Of a stretch of 64,000 nt of DNA, positions 38,996 through 49,225 are shown in pieces (the stretch's first letter is position 1; the number at the start of each line of letters is the position of its first letter). The DNA comes from Albidovulum sediminicola. Its GTDB lineage: Bacteria > Pseudomonadota > Alphaproteobacteria > Rhodobacterales > Rhodobacteraceae. The stretch lies in the NCBI RefSeq assembly GCF_025751575.1, contig NZ_JAOWLA010000002.1:290721-354720 (forward strand), given 5' to 3'. The position numbers and the translations under genes were made by a program. Under the pieces are notes generated by a model that had not been told where the DNA came from, did not search any database, and saw nothing but the letters and a program-made list of their open reading frames with translations.

Positions 38996-39823
38996 CTAGA
39001 TGCCGTCTCCGACGAAGGCCTTCTCGACCACGTATTCCTGCGGGTCCGAATTCGCGCCCTCGCGCAGGCCGAACGATTCCAGCACCGCCTTCACATCGTG
39101 GTTGAAGGCGAGGGAGCCGCAGACCATGGCGCGGTCCCGTTCCCGGTCCATCGGCGCGATGCCGAGATCGTCGAACACCTTGCCCGAGGTCAGGTTGTCG
39201 GTGATCCGGCCCATCTGGGAAAACTCTTCGCGCGTCGTCGTCGGGTAGTACTTGAGCTTGTCGCCCACCAGTTCGCCGATCAGCGGATCGTCCTTGAGGC
39301 TTTCGACCAGCTGACGCCCGTAGTCCAGTTCCGCGACAGTGCGGCAGGTGTGCATCATCACGACCTGGTCGTATTTCTCATAGGTCTCGGGATCGCGCAT
39401 CAGGCTCGCGAAGGGGGCGATGCCGGTGCCGGTGGCCAGGAACCACAGCCGCTTGCCCGGCAGGAGCGCGTCCAGCACCAGCGTGCCCACGGGCTTCGGG
39501 CGCAGGATGATCTGGTCGCCCGGCTGGATATGCTGAAGCCGCGAGGTCAAGGGGCCGTCGGGCACCTTGATCGAGTAGAACTCAAGCTCCTCGTCCCAGG
39601 AGGGCGAGGCGATGGAATAGGCCCGCAGGAGCGGCTTGCCGCGGTCGTCCAGAAGGCCGATCATCACGAATTCGCCGGAGCGGAAGCGCAGGCTTTGCGG
39701 CCGCGTCACCCGGAAGGAGAACAGGCGGTCGGTCCAGTGGCGGACCGTCGTCACGGTCTGCGCGTCGGGAAGCGTGCGGACGGGGGTGGCTTGGGTGTCG
39801 TTCACGGTTTTCAGATCGTTCAT
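38996..39823 (-). CDS. fpr: Ferredoxin--NADP reductase
   Basis: 275 residues, FAD/NAD(P)-binding oxidoreductase. The FAD motif RAYSIASPSWDEELEFYS, the NADP-binding LWFLATGTGIAPFASLMRDP and the C-terminal AMVCGSLAFNHDVKAVLESF, then REGANSDPQEYVVEKAFVGD are typical of the bacterial subclass. It lies 66 nt after DUF934 on the same strand as the cys genes, and could supply reduced ferredoxin to the sulfite reductase. Confidence 0.94.
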   Translation of the reverse strand: MNDLKTVNDTQATPVRTLPDAQTVTTVRHWTDRLFSFRVTRPQSLRFRSGEFVMIGLLDDRGKPLLRAYSIASPSWDEELEFYSIKVPDGPLTSRLQHIQPGDQIILRPKPVGTLVLDALLPGKRLWFLATGTGIAPFASLMRDPETYEKYDQVVMMHTCRTVAELDYGRQLVESLKDDPLIGELVGDKLKYYPTTTREEFSQMGRITDNLTSGKVFDDLGIAPMDRERDRAMVCGSLAFNHDVKAVLESFGLREGANSDPQEYVVEKAFVGDGI

Positions 39824-39889
39824 GTGCCTTTGGCGCGTCTGGCGCGCTCTCCCTTCTATGCAGATTTCAGAGGTCGGGAAAGCCCCGGA

Positions 39890-40264
39890 TCACCCTTTCA
39901 GCCGCGACCTATAGTCATGGTCGCGCCAGTCGGCGCGGAAGATCCACTGTTCGGCGGGCTGGCGTTGGGCCAACTCGTCCGGGATCTCCACTTCGTCGAA
40001 GCCGGCGCGGCGGGCCATGGTGTACTGGTCCGCGATGACGTGGCCCCCGGCCCGCAGCCGGCCGCGGAAGCCGCGCGCGCGCAGGTGGCGCGCCAGCGTC
40101 AGCCCGCGCCCGTCGCTGAAGGAGGGGAAGGCGACGCGGATCATCTCGACGCCCTCGAAGCTTGTCGGCAGCGCCTCTGGCAGGGTGTCGGGCGCGATAT
40201 CCAGCGCCGCGTCCCCGGTGAAGTCATCGGCATGGAAGCCGTCGTCGCGCACGATCACGTTCAT
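39890..40264 (-). CDS. DUF934 protein of the sulfate-assimilation cluster
   Basis: 124 residues. The family motif FPSFSDGRGLTLARHLRARG and the ending AEQWIFRADWRDHDYRSRL are intact. DUF934 genes are found almost always beside cysI/cysH; function unproven. The start at 40264 overlaps the cysH stop as ATGA. Confidence 0.9.
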   Translation of the reverse strand: MNVIVRDDGFHADDFTGDAALDIAPDTLPEALPTSFEGVEMIRVAFPSFSDGRGLTLARHLRARGFRGRLRAGGHVIADQYTMARRAGFDEVEIPDELAQRQPAEQWIFRADWRDHDYRSRLKG

Positions 40265-41035
40265 GCCGCGTTCTCCTTGTTCGCATTGGCTGCCTGCGCC
40301 TCTTCGGCGGGCAGGGGGCCGCGCACGGCGCGCCCGTTGATGAAGTGGATGCCGCATTCGACCTTGGCCGAACCCCGCCAGCGGCCCGCGCGCGGGTCCT
40401 CCCCCGGTTTGACCGGCGTGGTGCAGGGCGCGCAGCCGATGGAGGGATATCCCTTGGCCACCAGCGGATGACGCGGCAGGCGGTTGTTGACCATGTAGTC
40501 CTCAAGATCCGCGCGGTCCCAGTGGGCCAGCGGGTTGACCTTGAGGCGCTTGTCCGCCTCGACCTCGAAGAAGTCGAGCGCGGCGCGGTCGGCGTTCTGG
40601 AAACGCTTGCGCCCGGTGATCCAGCCGTCGAACCCTGCCAGCGCGCGTTCCAGTGGCTCGACCTTGCGCAGCCCGCAGCAGGCGTCGGTGGAGAATTGGT
40701 GAAGCGTCCCGTCCGGGTCGTCGCGGTTCAGAAGCGTCAGGTCCGCACGGATCGTGCGGATGTCCGTCAGGTTGAGCGTCGCCGCCAACTCCTGCTGGTA
40801 GGCCAGCGTTTCGGCAAAGAGCATCCGCGTGTCGATGAAGAGAACCGGCGTCCCCGGCGCGATGACCGAGACGAGGTGCAAAAGCACCACCGATTCCGCC
40901 CCGAAGGAGGAGACGAGCGCAAGGTCGCCCACCTCCGGATCCTTCAGCGCGCGCTCAAGCACCGCCGTCGCCGAGTGATGGCGATAGCGGTCGTTGAGCG
41001 CGGCGGCCTTGCGGGCCAGTCCCGTTGCGTGGTCG

Positions 41036-41046
<11 letters not shown>
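40261..41046 (-). CDS. cysH: Assimilatory adenylyl-sulfate (APS) reductase
   Basis: 261 residues. Visible motifs are SSFGAESVVLLHLVS (phosphate-binding loop), CCGLRKVEPLERAL and CAPCTTPVKPGEDPRAGRW, then AKVECGIHF. The paired CC and CxxC motifs bind a 4Fe-4S cluster, so the enzyme should use APS rather than PAPS. The ECGIH Cys is the catalytic nucleophile. It overlaps cysI by 11 nt and DUF934 by 4 nt. Confidence 0.94.
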
Positions 41047-42698
<1,652 letters not shown>

Positions 42699-42706
<8 letters not shown>

Positions 42707-43004
42707 TACCGGCCTCCTGCTTGCCGTGTGCGTAGTTCGAGGGGCCGCGGGTGCGGAAGGCCTCTCGGAAATGGATGGGTTCGGGGCCGTTCGGGCCGGC
42801 CTTGGCGTCGGCCAGATAGGCGCCGACGATCTGGCCCTTCTGGGCCTGCGCGAAAAGAAGGCGCAATTGGGCGTGCGCCTCGTCCTCGAGCAGCTCCGCC
42901 TCCTGGTGGGAGCGCGACCAGCGGTCATCCTGGGTGAGGTAGATCACGTCGCCCTCGACAAGCGCGTTGGCGGTGACGACCTTGGGGGTGAAGCTGCGGG
43001 CCAT
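42699..43004 (-). CDS. DUF2849 protein of the sulfate-assimilation cluster
   Basis: 101 residues, no signal peptide. The core VVTANALVEGDVIYLTQDD, then RWSRSHQEAELLEDEAHAQL is the family pattern. It is the first gene of the cys run; in relatives it often sits between cysG and cysI. Here no siroheme synthase gene precedes it; a divergent Lrp gene does. Confidence 0.85.
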
Positions 43005-43040
43005 GGACGGACTCTCGGGGCTGCTGAATTTCCGCTTCCA

Positions 43041-43061
43041 ATATAGGAAAATTTCCCATAT
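43041..43061. promoter_or_regulatory. 21-bp AT-rich near-perfect palindrome between Lrp regulator and cys operon
   Basis: Left arm ATATAGGAAA, central A, right arm TTTCCCATAT; the arms are complementary apart from one position. It lies 37-57 bp upstream of the DUF2849 start, and the sequence TATATT on the minus strand, a possible -10, overlaps its edge. The length and AT-rich core fit an Lrp/AsnC-family operator. Confidence 0.6.
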
Positions 43062-43149
43062 CTCCGCCATTACCTCGTACGAATAAGGATGATCGTTCTG
43101 TTTTTCGCGACGAGTGGAACCTTTGTCTTCAAACCGGAGAAAAATCCGA

Positions 43150-43611
43150 ATGTCTGTCCGCCTTGATGACATGGATCGAAAAATTCTTGCCGAGTTGCAG
43201 GAGGACGCGAGCCAGTCGCTCGACGAGATCGCGAGGAAGGTCGGGTCCTCGAAGACGCCGGTCTGGAACCGTATCCGCAAGCTGAGGGAGGCGGGCGTCA
43301 TCGGCCGGCAGACCGCGATCCTCGACCCCGAGGCGCTGGGGTTGGAGGCCTGCTTCTTCGTGCTCATCCGTACCTCGGAGCATGAGGCGGATTGGCAGCG
43401 CCGCTTCCTCAAGGCGCTGAAGGACCGGCCCGAGGTGCTGGAGGCGCATCGGCTGGCGGGCGATATCGATTATATCCTGAAGGTGCGGGTCAAGAATGCG
43501 CGGGCCTATGACACGTTCTATCAGGCGCTGATCTCGGAGGTCAGGATCCACAACGTGACGGCGCTTCTGTCGATGGAAGAGATCAAGTCGACGACCCTGC
43601 TGCCGCTGTGA
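43150..43611 (+). CDS. Lrp/AsnC-family regulator, likely controlling cysteine synthesis genes
   Basis: 153 residues. N-terminal HTH (LDDMDRKILAELQEDASQSL, DEIARKVGSSKTPVWNRIRK) and C-terminal RAM domain (RLAGDIDYILKVRVKNARAY). I chose the ATG at 43150; an upstream in-frame codon at 43114 lacks a clear ribosome-binding site. It is divergent from the DUF2849-cysI-cysH-DUF934 run across 145 bp that holds one palindrome, so local control is likely. The effector is probably a sulfur amino acid, by inference. Confidence 0.9.
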   Translation: MSVRLDDMDRKILAELQEDASQSLDEIARKVGSSKTPVWNRIRKLREAGVIGRQTAILDPEALGLEACFFVLIRTSEHEADWQRRFLKALKDRPEVLEAHRLAGDIDYILKVRVKNARAYDTFYQALISEVRIHNVTALLSMEEIKSTTLLPL

Positions 43612-43625
43612 TTGGGGTAGACGCC

Positions 43626-43679
43626 GGGGGGCTGTCTGCCCCCCGGGCCCCCCGAGGATACTTAGGAAAAAGAAGAAGA
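43626..43679. repeat. REP-like hairpin with conserved tail between lrp and P450 gene
   Basis: GGGGGGC (43626-43632), 5-nt loop, GCCCCCC (43638-43644), then a C-rich run and the tail GAGGATACTTAGGAAAAAG followed by AAGAAG. From memory, this hairpin-plus-tail form is a frequent intergenic element of Rhodobacterales. It sits between two convergent stops and probably ends both transcripts. Confidence 0.7.
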
Positions 43680-43681
43680 GG

Positions 43682-44866
43682 TCAGGCGCGGCGGACGATC
43701 AGGCTTTCGAGGCCGTGGAAGTGGTAGAGGTTTGCATAGCGGGGCGCGGCGGCGAGAGCGAGGCCTGGGCAGCGCTCGAAGAGGATCGGCAGGGCGACAC
43801 GGAGTTCGAGCCGCGCGAGCGGCGCGCCCACGCAGAAATGGAGTCCCGCGCCGAAGCTGAGGTTGGCCTTGACCGGACGGCTTGGGTTGAAGCGCGCGGG
43901 GTCGTCCCAGGCTTGCGGGTCGCGGTTGGCCGCGGCCAGGAGGCAGCCGACCTGGTCGCCCTTGCGGAAGCTGTGGCCGCCAAGCTCCGTGTCCTCGTAG
44001 ACCCAGCGGGTGAAAAGGTGGAGCGGAGGGTCCTGGCGCAGGATCTCCTCGACCGTGGCCTCGACCCGGTCCGGGGTTAGCACCTCGGCGCCGTAACCGC
44101 CTTCGAGAAGCGCTTTCACCCCGTTGCCAAGCGTATGCACCGTCGCCTCGTGCCCGGCGTTCAGAAGCAGGATGCAGGTGGTAATGAGCTCGTCGGTCGA
44201 GAGCCGCTCGCCCCCGCTTTCGGCGGCGATGAGTTCGGTGATGAGGTCGTCTGCGGGCTTGCCGCGCCGTTCCTCCACATAGGCACGCATATAGGCCACG
44301 AAGCTTTCCGTAGCGGCGACGGCGGCTTCCTCGGTCGCGCGGGTGCGGCGGGCCTGGTACATGCCGACCATTGCGTTCGACCAGGCGAGCATCTGGTCCC
44401 CGTCGGCTTGCGGCACGCCGAGCAGGCGGCAGATGATCGTCACGGGAAGCTTCTGCGCAAAGGCGCGGATGAGGTCGAAGTCGACCGCCGGAAAGGCATC
44501 GATCAGCGCGTGGGACAGTGCGGCGATCTCGGGGGCGAGGGCGGCGATCCGTCGGCTGGTGAAGGCGCGCAGGACCAAGGACCGCAGGCGGGTGTGGCGG
44601 GGCGGTTCAAGCTCCAGCATCGAATGCGCCTCGACCGCGTAGAAGGGCCTGAGGTGTTCGGGAATGGGTGCGCGGGCCGCTTCCGGAACCTCGCGCCCGA
44701 AGCGGCGGTCGCGCATGATCGCACCCACGACGGCGGCGGAGGTGGCGCAGACCAGCCCGTAATCCTCCCACAAGAACAGCCGGCCGGTGGCGCGGGCGCG
44801 TTCGTAGAACGGGTAGGGGTCCTGAACGAAGGCCGGATCGGTCGGGGACTGGGACAGGCTTTGCAT
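43682..44866 (-). CDS. Cytochrome P450
   Basis: 394 residues, soluble bacterial class I type. I-helix LLLNAGHEATVHTL (oxygen-activation motif with Glu and Thr-like positions), K-helix EEILRQDPPLHLFTR (ExxR), and heme loop FGAGLHFCVGAPLARLE with the axial ligand at Cys345. The ATG at 44866 gives MQSLSQSPTDPAFVQDPYPF; the much longer open frame under dctB is a shadow. No ferredoxin partner is adjacent. Substrate unknown. Confidence 0.94.
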   Translation of the reverse strand: MQSLSQSPTDPAFVQDPYPFYERARATGRLFLWEDYGLVCATSAAVVGAIMRDRRFGREVPEAARAPIPEHLRPFYAVEAHSMLELEPPRHTRLRSLVLRAFTSRRIAALAPEIAALSHALIDAFPAVDFDLIRAFAQKLPVTIICRLLGVPQADGDQMLAWSNAMVGMYQARRTRATEEAAVAATESFVAYMRAYVEERRGKPADDLITELIAAESGGERLSTDELITTCILLLNAGHEATVHTLGNGVKALLEGGYGAEVLTPDRVEATVEEILRQDPPLHLFTRWVYEDTELGGHSFRKGDQVGCLLAAANRDPQAWDDPARFNPSRPVKANLSFGAGLHFCVGAPLARLELRVALPILFERCPGLALAAAPRYANLYHFHGLESLIVRRA

Positions 44867-44956
44867 GGCGGCCTCAGGGGGCAGGGGACCGGGGGCAAGC
44901 GAAAGCCACTGGCCAACGCAGGCCCGAGTTTCTAACCTGCGGGACCGGGAGGAGCA

Positions 44957-46681
44957 ATGAACCGACGCCTTTTGCTGATACTCGCCTATGGGCTGGCGAT
45001 CGCGCTTCTGTCCTATGGCGTGTGGCGCCAGGCCTACACAGGCGAGGTGGCGCGCCTTGCCGAGCGAGGGCAGGCGGACCTCGCGCTGGCCGGCGACCGG
45101 CTGACCGGGGAGTTGCGGCGCTACCGCGAGCTTGCAGTGCTTCTGGCCGACCATCCCGAGGTGCGGGCACTCGCCGAGGGTTCGGGTGAGGCCGTGGGGC
45201 TGGAGGCGTTGTTCCTGCGCTCGGCCGACAAGACCGGGGCGATGGACATCGCGCTGGTGGCGCCGGGCGGGCGGGTTCTGGCGGCCTCGACTGGCGGGGC
45301 GGGATACCGGGCGCCCTTCGTGGGCCGGGCGTTTCAGGGTGCGCTTGATTTTTCGCACGCGGTTGACGTCGGGCAGGGGCGGCGCGCCTTCGCCTATGCC
45401 GCACCGGTCCGGGCGCGGGGTCGGGTTCCGGCCGCTGTCGTGGTGCGGGTCGATACCGAACGGGTGGAGGCCACCTGGCGCGGCGATCCCCTGACGGTCT
45501 TTTTCACCGATGCCGAGGATGTGGTTTTCGTGGCCAGCCGGGAGGAGTTGGTCTTGCGCCGCCGCAAGTCTGGGGGCGCGCTGCCCACAGGCTATCCGGA
45601 AGGCGCGCTGCGCGACTTTCTGGATCATGCGACCCATGTCGCGGCGGGGTTCGAGATCTGGACCCTTCAGGGCGGCCCCTACCTGCCGGCGGAAGCCATC
45701 CACCTGTCGCGCAGCTTCCCGGTGGTGGAGCTGACGGCGGAGGTGCTGGTCGATACCCTCCCCGCGCGGCGGCAGGCGATGTTGCTGGCCTCGGCCGCGG
45801 GAACGCTGGCGCTTGGGCTCGGGGCGGTGCTGTTCGCCCTGGTCGAGCGGCGCCGGGCATTGGCGCTGCGGCTTGCGGCGGAGGCGGTCGCCAACGCCCG
45901 GCTGGAAGCGCGGGTCGAGGAGCGGACACGCGAACTGAGCCAGGCCAACGACCAGCTGCGGCTGACGCAGGCAGAACTGGTGCAGGCAGGCAAGCTTTCG
46001 GCGCTGGGGCAGATGTCGGCGGGGATCAGCCACGAGCTGAACCAGCCGCTTATGGCGATCCGCTCCTACGCGGAAAACGCAGGCCTGTTCCTGGAGCGTG
46101 GTGAGCCGGGGCGCGCTGGCGATAACCTGGCCCGCATCTCGGAACTCGCGCGGCGGATGGGGCGCATCATCAAGAACCTGCGCGCCTTCGCCCGGCAGGA
46201 AAGCGAAGCCATCGGCAATGTCGATCTTGTCGGCGTGGTCGAGGCGGCGCTGGAACTGACCGAGGCCAAGCTCAGGACATCTGGCGTCGCGCTTGACTGG
46301 GCGGCGCCCGCCGAGCCGGTGATGGTCCGGGGCGGCGAGGTGCGGCTTCAGCAGGTGGTGATGAACCTGCTGTCGAACGCCGCCGACGCGATCGCGGGGC
46401 AGGCGGACGCGCGGATACAGATCTCCATCACAACCGATCGCGGTCGGGTTCGGCTTTCGGTCGCCGATAACGGGCCCGGCATCGCCGAGCCGGAGCGGAT
46501 CTTCGACCCGTTCTATTCCACCAAGGAGGTCGGCCATAGTGAGGGGATGGGCCTTGGGCTCTCGATCTCCTACGGGATCGTCCAGAGCTTCGGGGGCGCG
46601 ATTGCGGGGCGCAACAGCCCTGGCGGCGGGGCCGAATTCACGGTTGAACTGGATGCGGCGGAAGTGGAGGCAGCGGCATGA
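44957..46681 (+). CDS. dctB: C4-dicarboxylate sensor histidine kinase
   Basis: 574 residues. TM1 (about 4-22), periplasmic double-PAS-like sensor domain (about 25-275), TM2 (AMLLASAAGTLALGLGAVLF), a coiled coil (EARVEERTRELSQANDQL), H-box MSAGISHELNQPLMAIRSYA with His359, N-box NLLSNAADAIAGQ, and G-boxes VADNGPGIAEP and GMGLGLSISYGIV. DctB senses periplasmic dicarboxylates and phosphorylates DctD. It overlaps dctD by 4 nt. Confidence 0.94.
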   Translation: MNRRLLLILAYGLAIALLSYGVWRQAYTGEVARLAERGQADLALAGDRLTGELRRYRELAVLLADHPEVRALAEGSGEAVGLEALFLRSADKTGAMDIALVAPGGRVLAASTGGAGYRAPFVGRAFQGALDFSHAVDVGQGRRAFAYAAPVRARGRVPAAVVVRVDTERVEATWRGDPLTVFFTDAEDVVFVASREELVLRRRKSGGALPTGYPEGALRDFLDHATHVAAGFEIWTLQGGPYLPAEAIHLSRSFPVVELTAEVLVDTLPARRQAMLLASAAGTLALGLGAVLFALVERRRALALRLAAEAVANARLEARVEERTRELSQANDQLRLTQAELVQAGKLSALGQMSAGISHELNQPLMAIRSYAENAGLFLERGEPGRAGDNLARISELARRMGRIIKNLRAFARQESEAIGNVDLVGVVEAALELTEAKLRTSGVALDWAAPAEPVMVRGGEVRLQQVVMNLLSNAADAIAGQADARIQISITTDRGRVRLSVADNGPGIAEPERIFDPFYSTKEVGHSEGMGLGLSISYGIVQSFGGAIAGRNSPGGGAEFTVELDAAEVEAAA

Positions 46682-47919
46682 GGGCGGTGGGCGCGGGGCG
46701 TGTGCTTCTGGTCGATGATGATCGCGCCGTACGCGAGGCGCTGGGGCAGACGCTCGAACTTGCCAATCTGCGCTCCACGCTCGCCGGCAGCTACATCGAG
46801 GCCAAGGACCACATCGGCCCGGAGTTCGAGGGCATCGTCGTCACAGACATCCGGATGCCGGGCAAGGACGGCTTTGCCCTTCTTGACCACGCGCGGGAGG
46901 TTGACGCCGAATTGCCCGTCATCCTGCTGACCGGCGAGGGCGACATCCCCATGGCGGTCCGCGCGATGGCGGGGGGCGCCTTCGATTTCCTTGAAAAGCC
47001 CTGCGATCCCAAAGCGTTTCTGGCCGTGGTCGAAAAGGCGCTGAAGACGCGGGCGCTGGTGATGGAAAATCGCGCGCTGAAACGGGAACTGCGACGCGGA
47101 GACGCCGCGGCGCGGATGCTGGTCGGGACCTCGGCCCTGTCAGAGCAGATGCGCGATGCCGCGCGGGCGGCTGCGCGCAACGCGGCCGAGGTGCTGGTCT
47201 CCGGCCCGCCGGGGGCGGGGACCTCCAAGGTGGCGGAGGTGATCCACCTTCTTTCCGGGGCGGCCATGCGGCCCTTCCTGAAACTGCCCGCGGTCAGCGC
47301 GACGCCCGAGGCTTTGGCTGCGGCCTTCGAGAAGGCCGAGGGGGGCACGATCTTCCTGGACGAGGTGGCCGCACTGCCCGCCGCCGCGCAGTTCGCGCTG
47401 CTTGAGCTGCTGGACGGCCACGCGGGCACCCGCGTGATCGCCGGCACCTACCGCGACCTGGCGGGCGAGGCGCAGCAGGGCCGGTTCAACCCGGACCTCT
47501 ACTGGAAGCTCGACGTGGTGCGGGTCCGCATCCCCGCGCTCAAGGAACGGCCCGAGGATATCCCGATCCTGTTCCGGCACTATGTGGCCTTGGCCTGCGA
47601 GCAATCCGGTCTGGTGCCGCCCGAGATCACGCCCGCCGTTGTCGGGCGGCTGATGGCGCAGGACTGGCCGGGGAACGCGCGCGCGCTCATGGGGGCGGCG
47701 ATGCGTTTTGCCATGGGGGTCGAACAGGCGCCGGAGGGCGGGCCTGTGCTGGGCCTCGCCGAGCAGATGGCGCAGGTGGAACAGTCGCTGCTGATCGACG
47801 CGCTGCGCCGCCATGGCGGCAACGCGACCGAGGCCGCAGCGGCCCTGCGCCTGCCGCGCAAGACCTTCTACGACAAGCTCGCCCGGCACGCGATTCGGCC
47901 CGAAGACTTCCGGCGGTAG
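46678..47919 (+). CDS. dctD: DctD-type response regulator with degenerate AAA+ domain
   Basis: 413 residues. The receiver domain is intact (DDD near 13-15, phosphorylated Asp57 in VVTDIRMPGKDG, EKP Lys107). The AAA+ domain is altered: the P-loop reads GPPGAGTS (176-183) with Thr182 where Lys is expected; about 20 residues including the GAFTGA sigma54-contact loop are missing between FLKLPAVSATPEALA and AFEKAEGGTIFLDE; and FREDLYYRL, with its arginine finger, reads FNPDLYWKL. The Walker B region and the Fis-type HTH (HGGNATEAAAALRLPRKTFY) remain. It should bind DNA but not act as a normal ATP-dependent sigma54 activator. Confidence 0.9.
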   Translation: MRAVGAGRVLLVDDDRAVREALGQTLELANLRSTLAGSYIEAKDHIGPEFEGIVVTDIRMPGKDGFALLDHAREVDAELPVILLTGEGDIPMAVRAMAGGAFDFLEKPCDPKAFLAVVEKALKTRALVMENRALKRELRRGDAAARMLVGTSALSEQMRDAARAAARNAAEVLVSGPPGAGTSKVAEVIHLLSGAAMRPFLKLPAVSATPEALAAAFEKAEGGTIFLDEVAALPAAAQFALLELLDGHAGTRVIAGTYRDLAGEAQQGRFNPDLYWKLDVVRVRIPALKERPEDIPILFRHYVALACEQSGLVPPEITPAVVGRLMAQDWPGNARALMGAAMRFAMGVEQAPEGGPVLGLAEQMAQVEQSLLIDALRRHGGNATEAAAALRLPRKTFYDKLARHAIRPEDFRR

Positions 47920-47971
47920 TGTGTGGGTTTGCGCACATTGGGCGCTAACCCCTGTGCGGAGTTTCGCCACG
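47920..47971. promoter_or_regulatory. Two tandem DctD-site-like dyads upstream of dctP
   Basis: TGTGTGGGTTTGCGCACA (47920-47937) and TGTGCGGAGTTTCGCCACG (47953-47971) are imperfect dyads of the same form, 33 bp apart (about three helical turns). They resemble the TGTGCGG...CCGCACA upstream sites bound by rhizobial DctD, from memory. No convincing -24/-12 promoter follows in the remaining 176 bp before dctP. Confidence 0.5.
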
Positions 47972-48147
47972 CTGCGAAAGGGCCCTTGGCAGGAAGATCT
48001 CTCAAGTAAGTGTTTTGGAAGCAAAAAACGCCTGTGGCCGAGGCTCGTCACGAAATCGTTGATCGAGGCGCGCCGGGCTGCATCCTTGGCGTGGGCGCTG
48101 CGGATCGCTTCGCGGCGCAACGGAACACCTTACGGGAGGAACCACTG

Positions 48148-49152
48148 ATGAAGACCCTTATGACCATGACCGCGATGGCCGTGGCCCTGTCGGCTGGCGC
48201 GGCGCTGGCCACGCCGGGCTGCGACGACGGCGAGATCGTGATCAAGTTTGCCCATGTGACCAACACCGACAAGCACCCCAAGGGCATCGCGGCCTCGCTC
48301 TTCGCCGAGCGCGTCAACAACGAGATGGACGGCAAGGCCTGCATGGAGGTCTACCCGAACTCCACGCTTTACGATGACGACCAAGTGCTTGAGGCGATGC
48401 TTCAGGGCGACGTGCAGTTCGCCGCGCCCTCGCTCTCGAAGTTCGAGACCTTCACCAAGCAGTTCCAGATCTTCGACCTGCCGTTCATGTTCAAGAACAT
48501 GGAGGCGGTCGATGGCTTCCAGAACTCCGACACCGGCCAGAAGATGAAGGAATCGATGGTCCGCCGCGGCCTCCTGGGGATGGAGTTCTGGCACAACGGG
48601 CTTAAGCAGATGTCGGCCAACAAGCCGCTGGCCCTGCCCGAGGACATGAAGGGCCTGAAGATCCGCGTCCAGCCCTCGGACGTGATCGTGGCGCAGATGG
48701 AAGCGCTTGGCGCCTCGCCGCAGCCGATGGCCTTCGCGGAAGTCTACGGCGCGCTGCAGACCGGCGTCGTCGACGGGCAGGAGAACACCTGGTCGAACAT
48801 CTACGGCCAGAAGTTCTACGAGGTTCAGGACGGCACCACCGAAACCAACCACGGCGTGCTGGACTACCTCGTCGTGACCTCGGTCGACTGGATGGACAGC
48901 CTGCCCGAGGATGTGCGCACCCAGCTGACCACGATCCTGCACGAGGTCTCGTCCGAGCGTAACGCCGCCGTCAGCGAGGTCGATGCCGCGGCGCGTCAGT
49001 CGATCCTCGACGCGGGCGGCGTGATCCGCGAACTGACGGACGAACAGCGTCAGGCCTGGGTCGATGCGATGAAGCCCGTCTGGGACAAGTTCGCCGAGGG
49101 CGTGGGTCAGGACAACATCGACGCGGCGCAGGCCTTCAACGGCGGCAGCTAA
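48148..49152 (+). CDS. dctP: TRAP transporter periplasmic C4-dicarboxylate-binding protein
   Basis: 334 residues with a signal peptide (MKTLMTMTAMAVALSAGAAL, cleaved near ALA-TPG). The DctP core includes LKIRVQPSDVIVAQMEALGA, where the Arg binds the substrate carboxylate, and YGALQTGVVDGQENTWSNIY. The ATG at 48148 has GGAGG 8 nt upstream. It captures dicarboxylates for DctQM. The 228-bp upstream region separates it from dctD and carries two dyads. Confidence 0.95.
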   Translation: MKTLMTMTAMAVALSAGAALATPGCDDGEIVIKFAHVTNTDKHPKGIAASLFAERVNNEMDGKACMEVYPNSTLYDDDQVLEAMLQGDVQFAAPSLSKFETFTKQFQIFDLPFMFKNMEAVDGFQNSDTGQKMKESMVRRGLLGMEFWHNGLKQMSANKPLALPEDMKGLKIRVQPSDVIVAQMEALGASPQPMAFAEVYGALQTGVVDGQENTWSNIYGQKFYEVQDGTTETNHGVLDYLVVTSVDWMDSLPEDVRTQLTTILHEVSSERNAAVSEVDAAARQSILDAGGVIRELTDEQRQAWVDAMKPVWDKFAEGVGQDNIDAAQAFNGGS

Positions 49153-49225
49153 GACCGCCGGTACGACCAACCTTTCCGGGTCCGGCATCAGGCCGGGCCC
49201 GGCGTTTCCGGGGGAGGAGACCGGG

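Noticed and set aside
43682..46537. 951-codon reading of the cytochrome P450
   Set aside because: The N-terminal 557 codons are antisense to dctB and have no P450 or other domain; the ATG at 44866 gives a full-length enzyme.
47972..48147. Possible sigma54 promoter before dctP
   Set aside because: TGGCAG and TGGCGT triplets occur but none is followed at the right distance by a TTGC -12 element; DctD also lacks GAFTGA.
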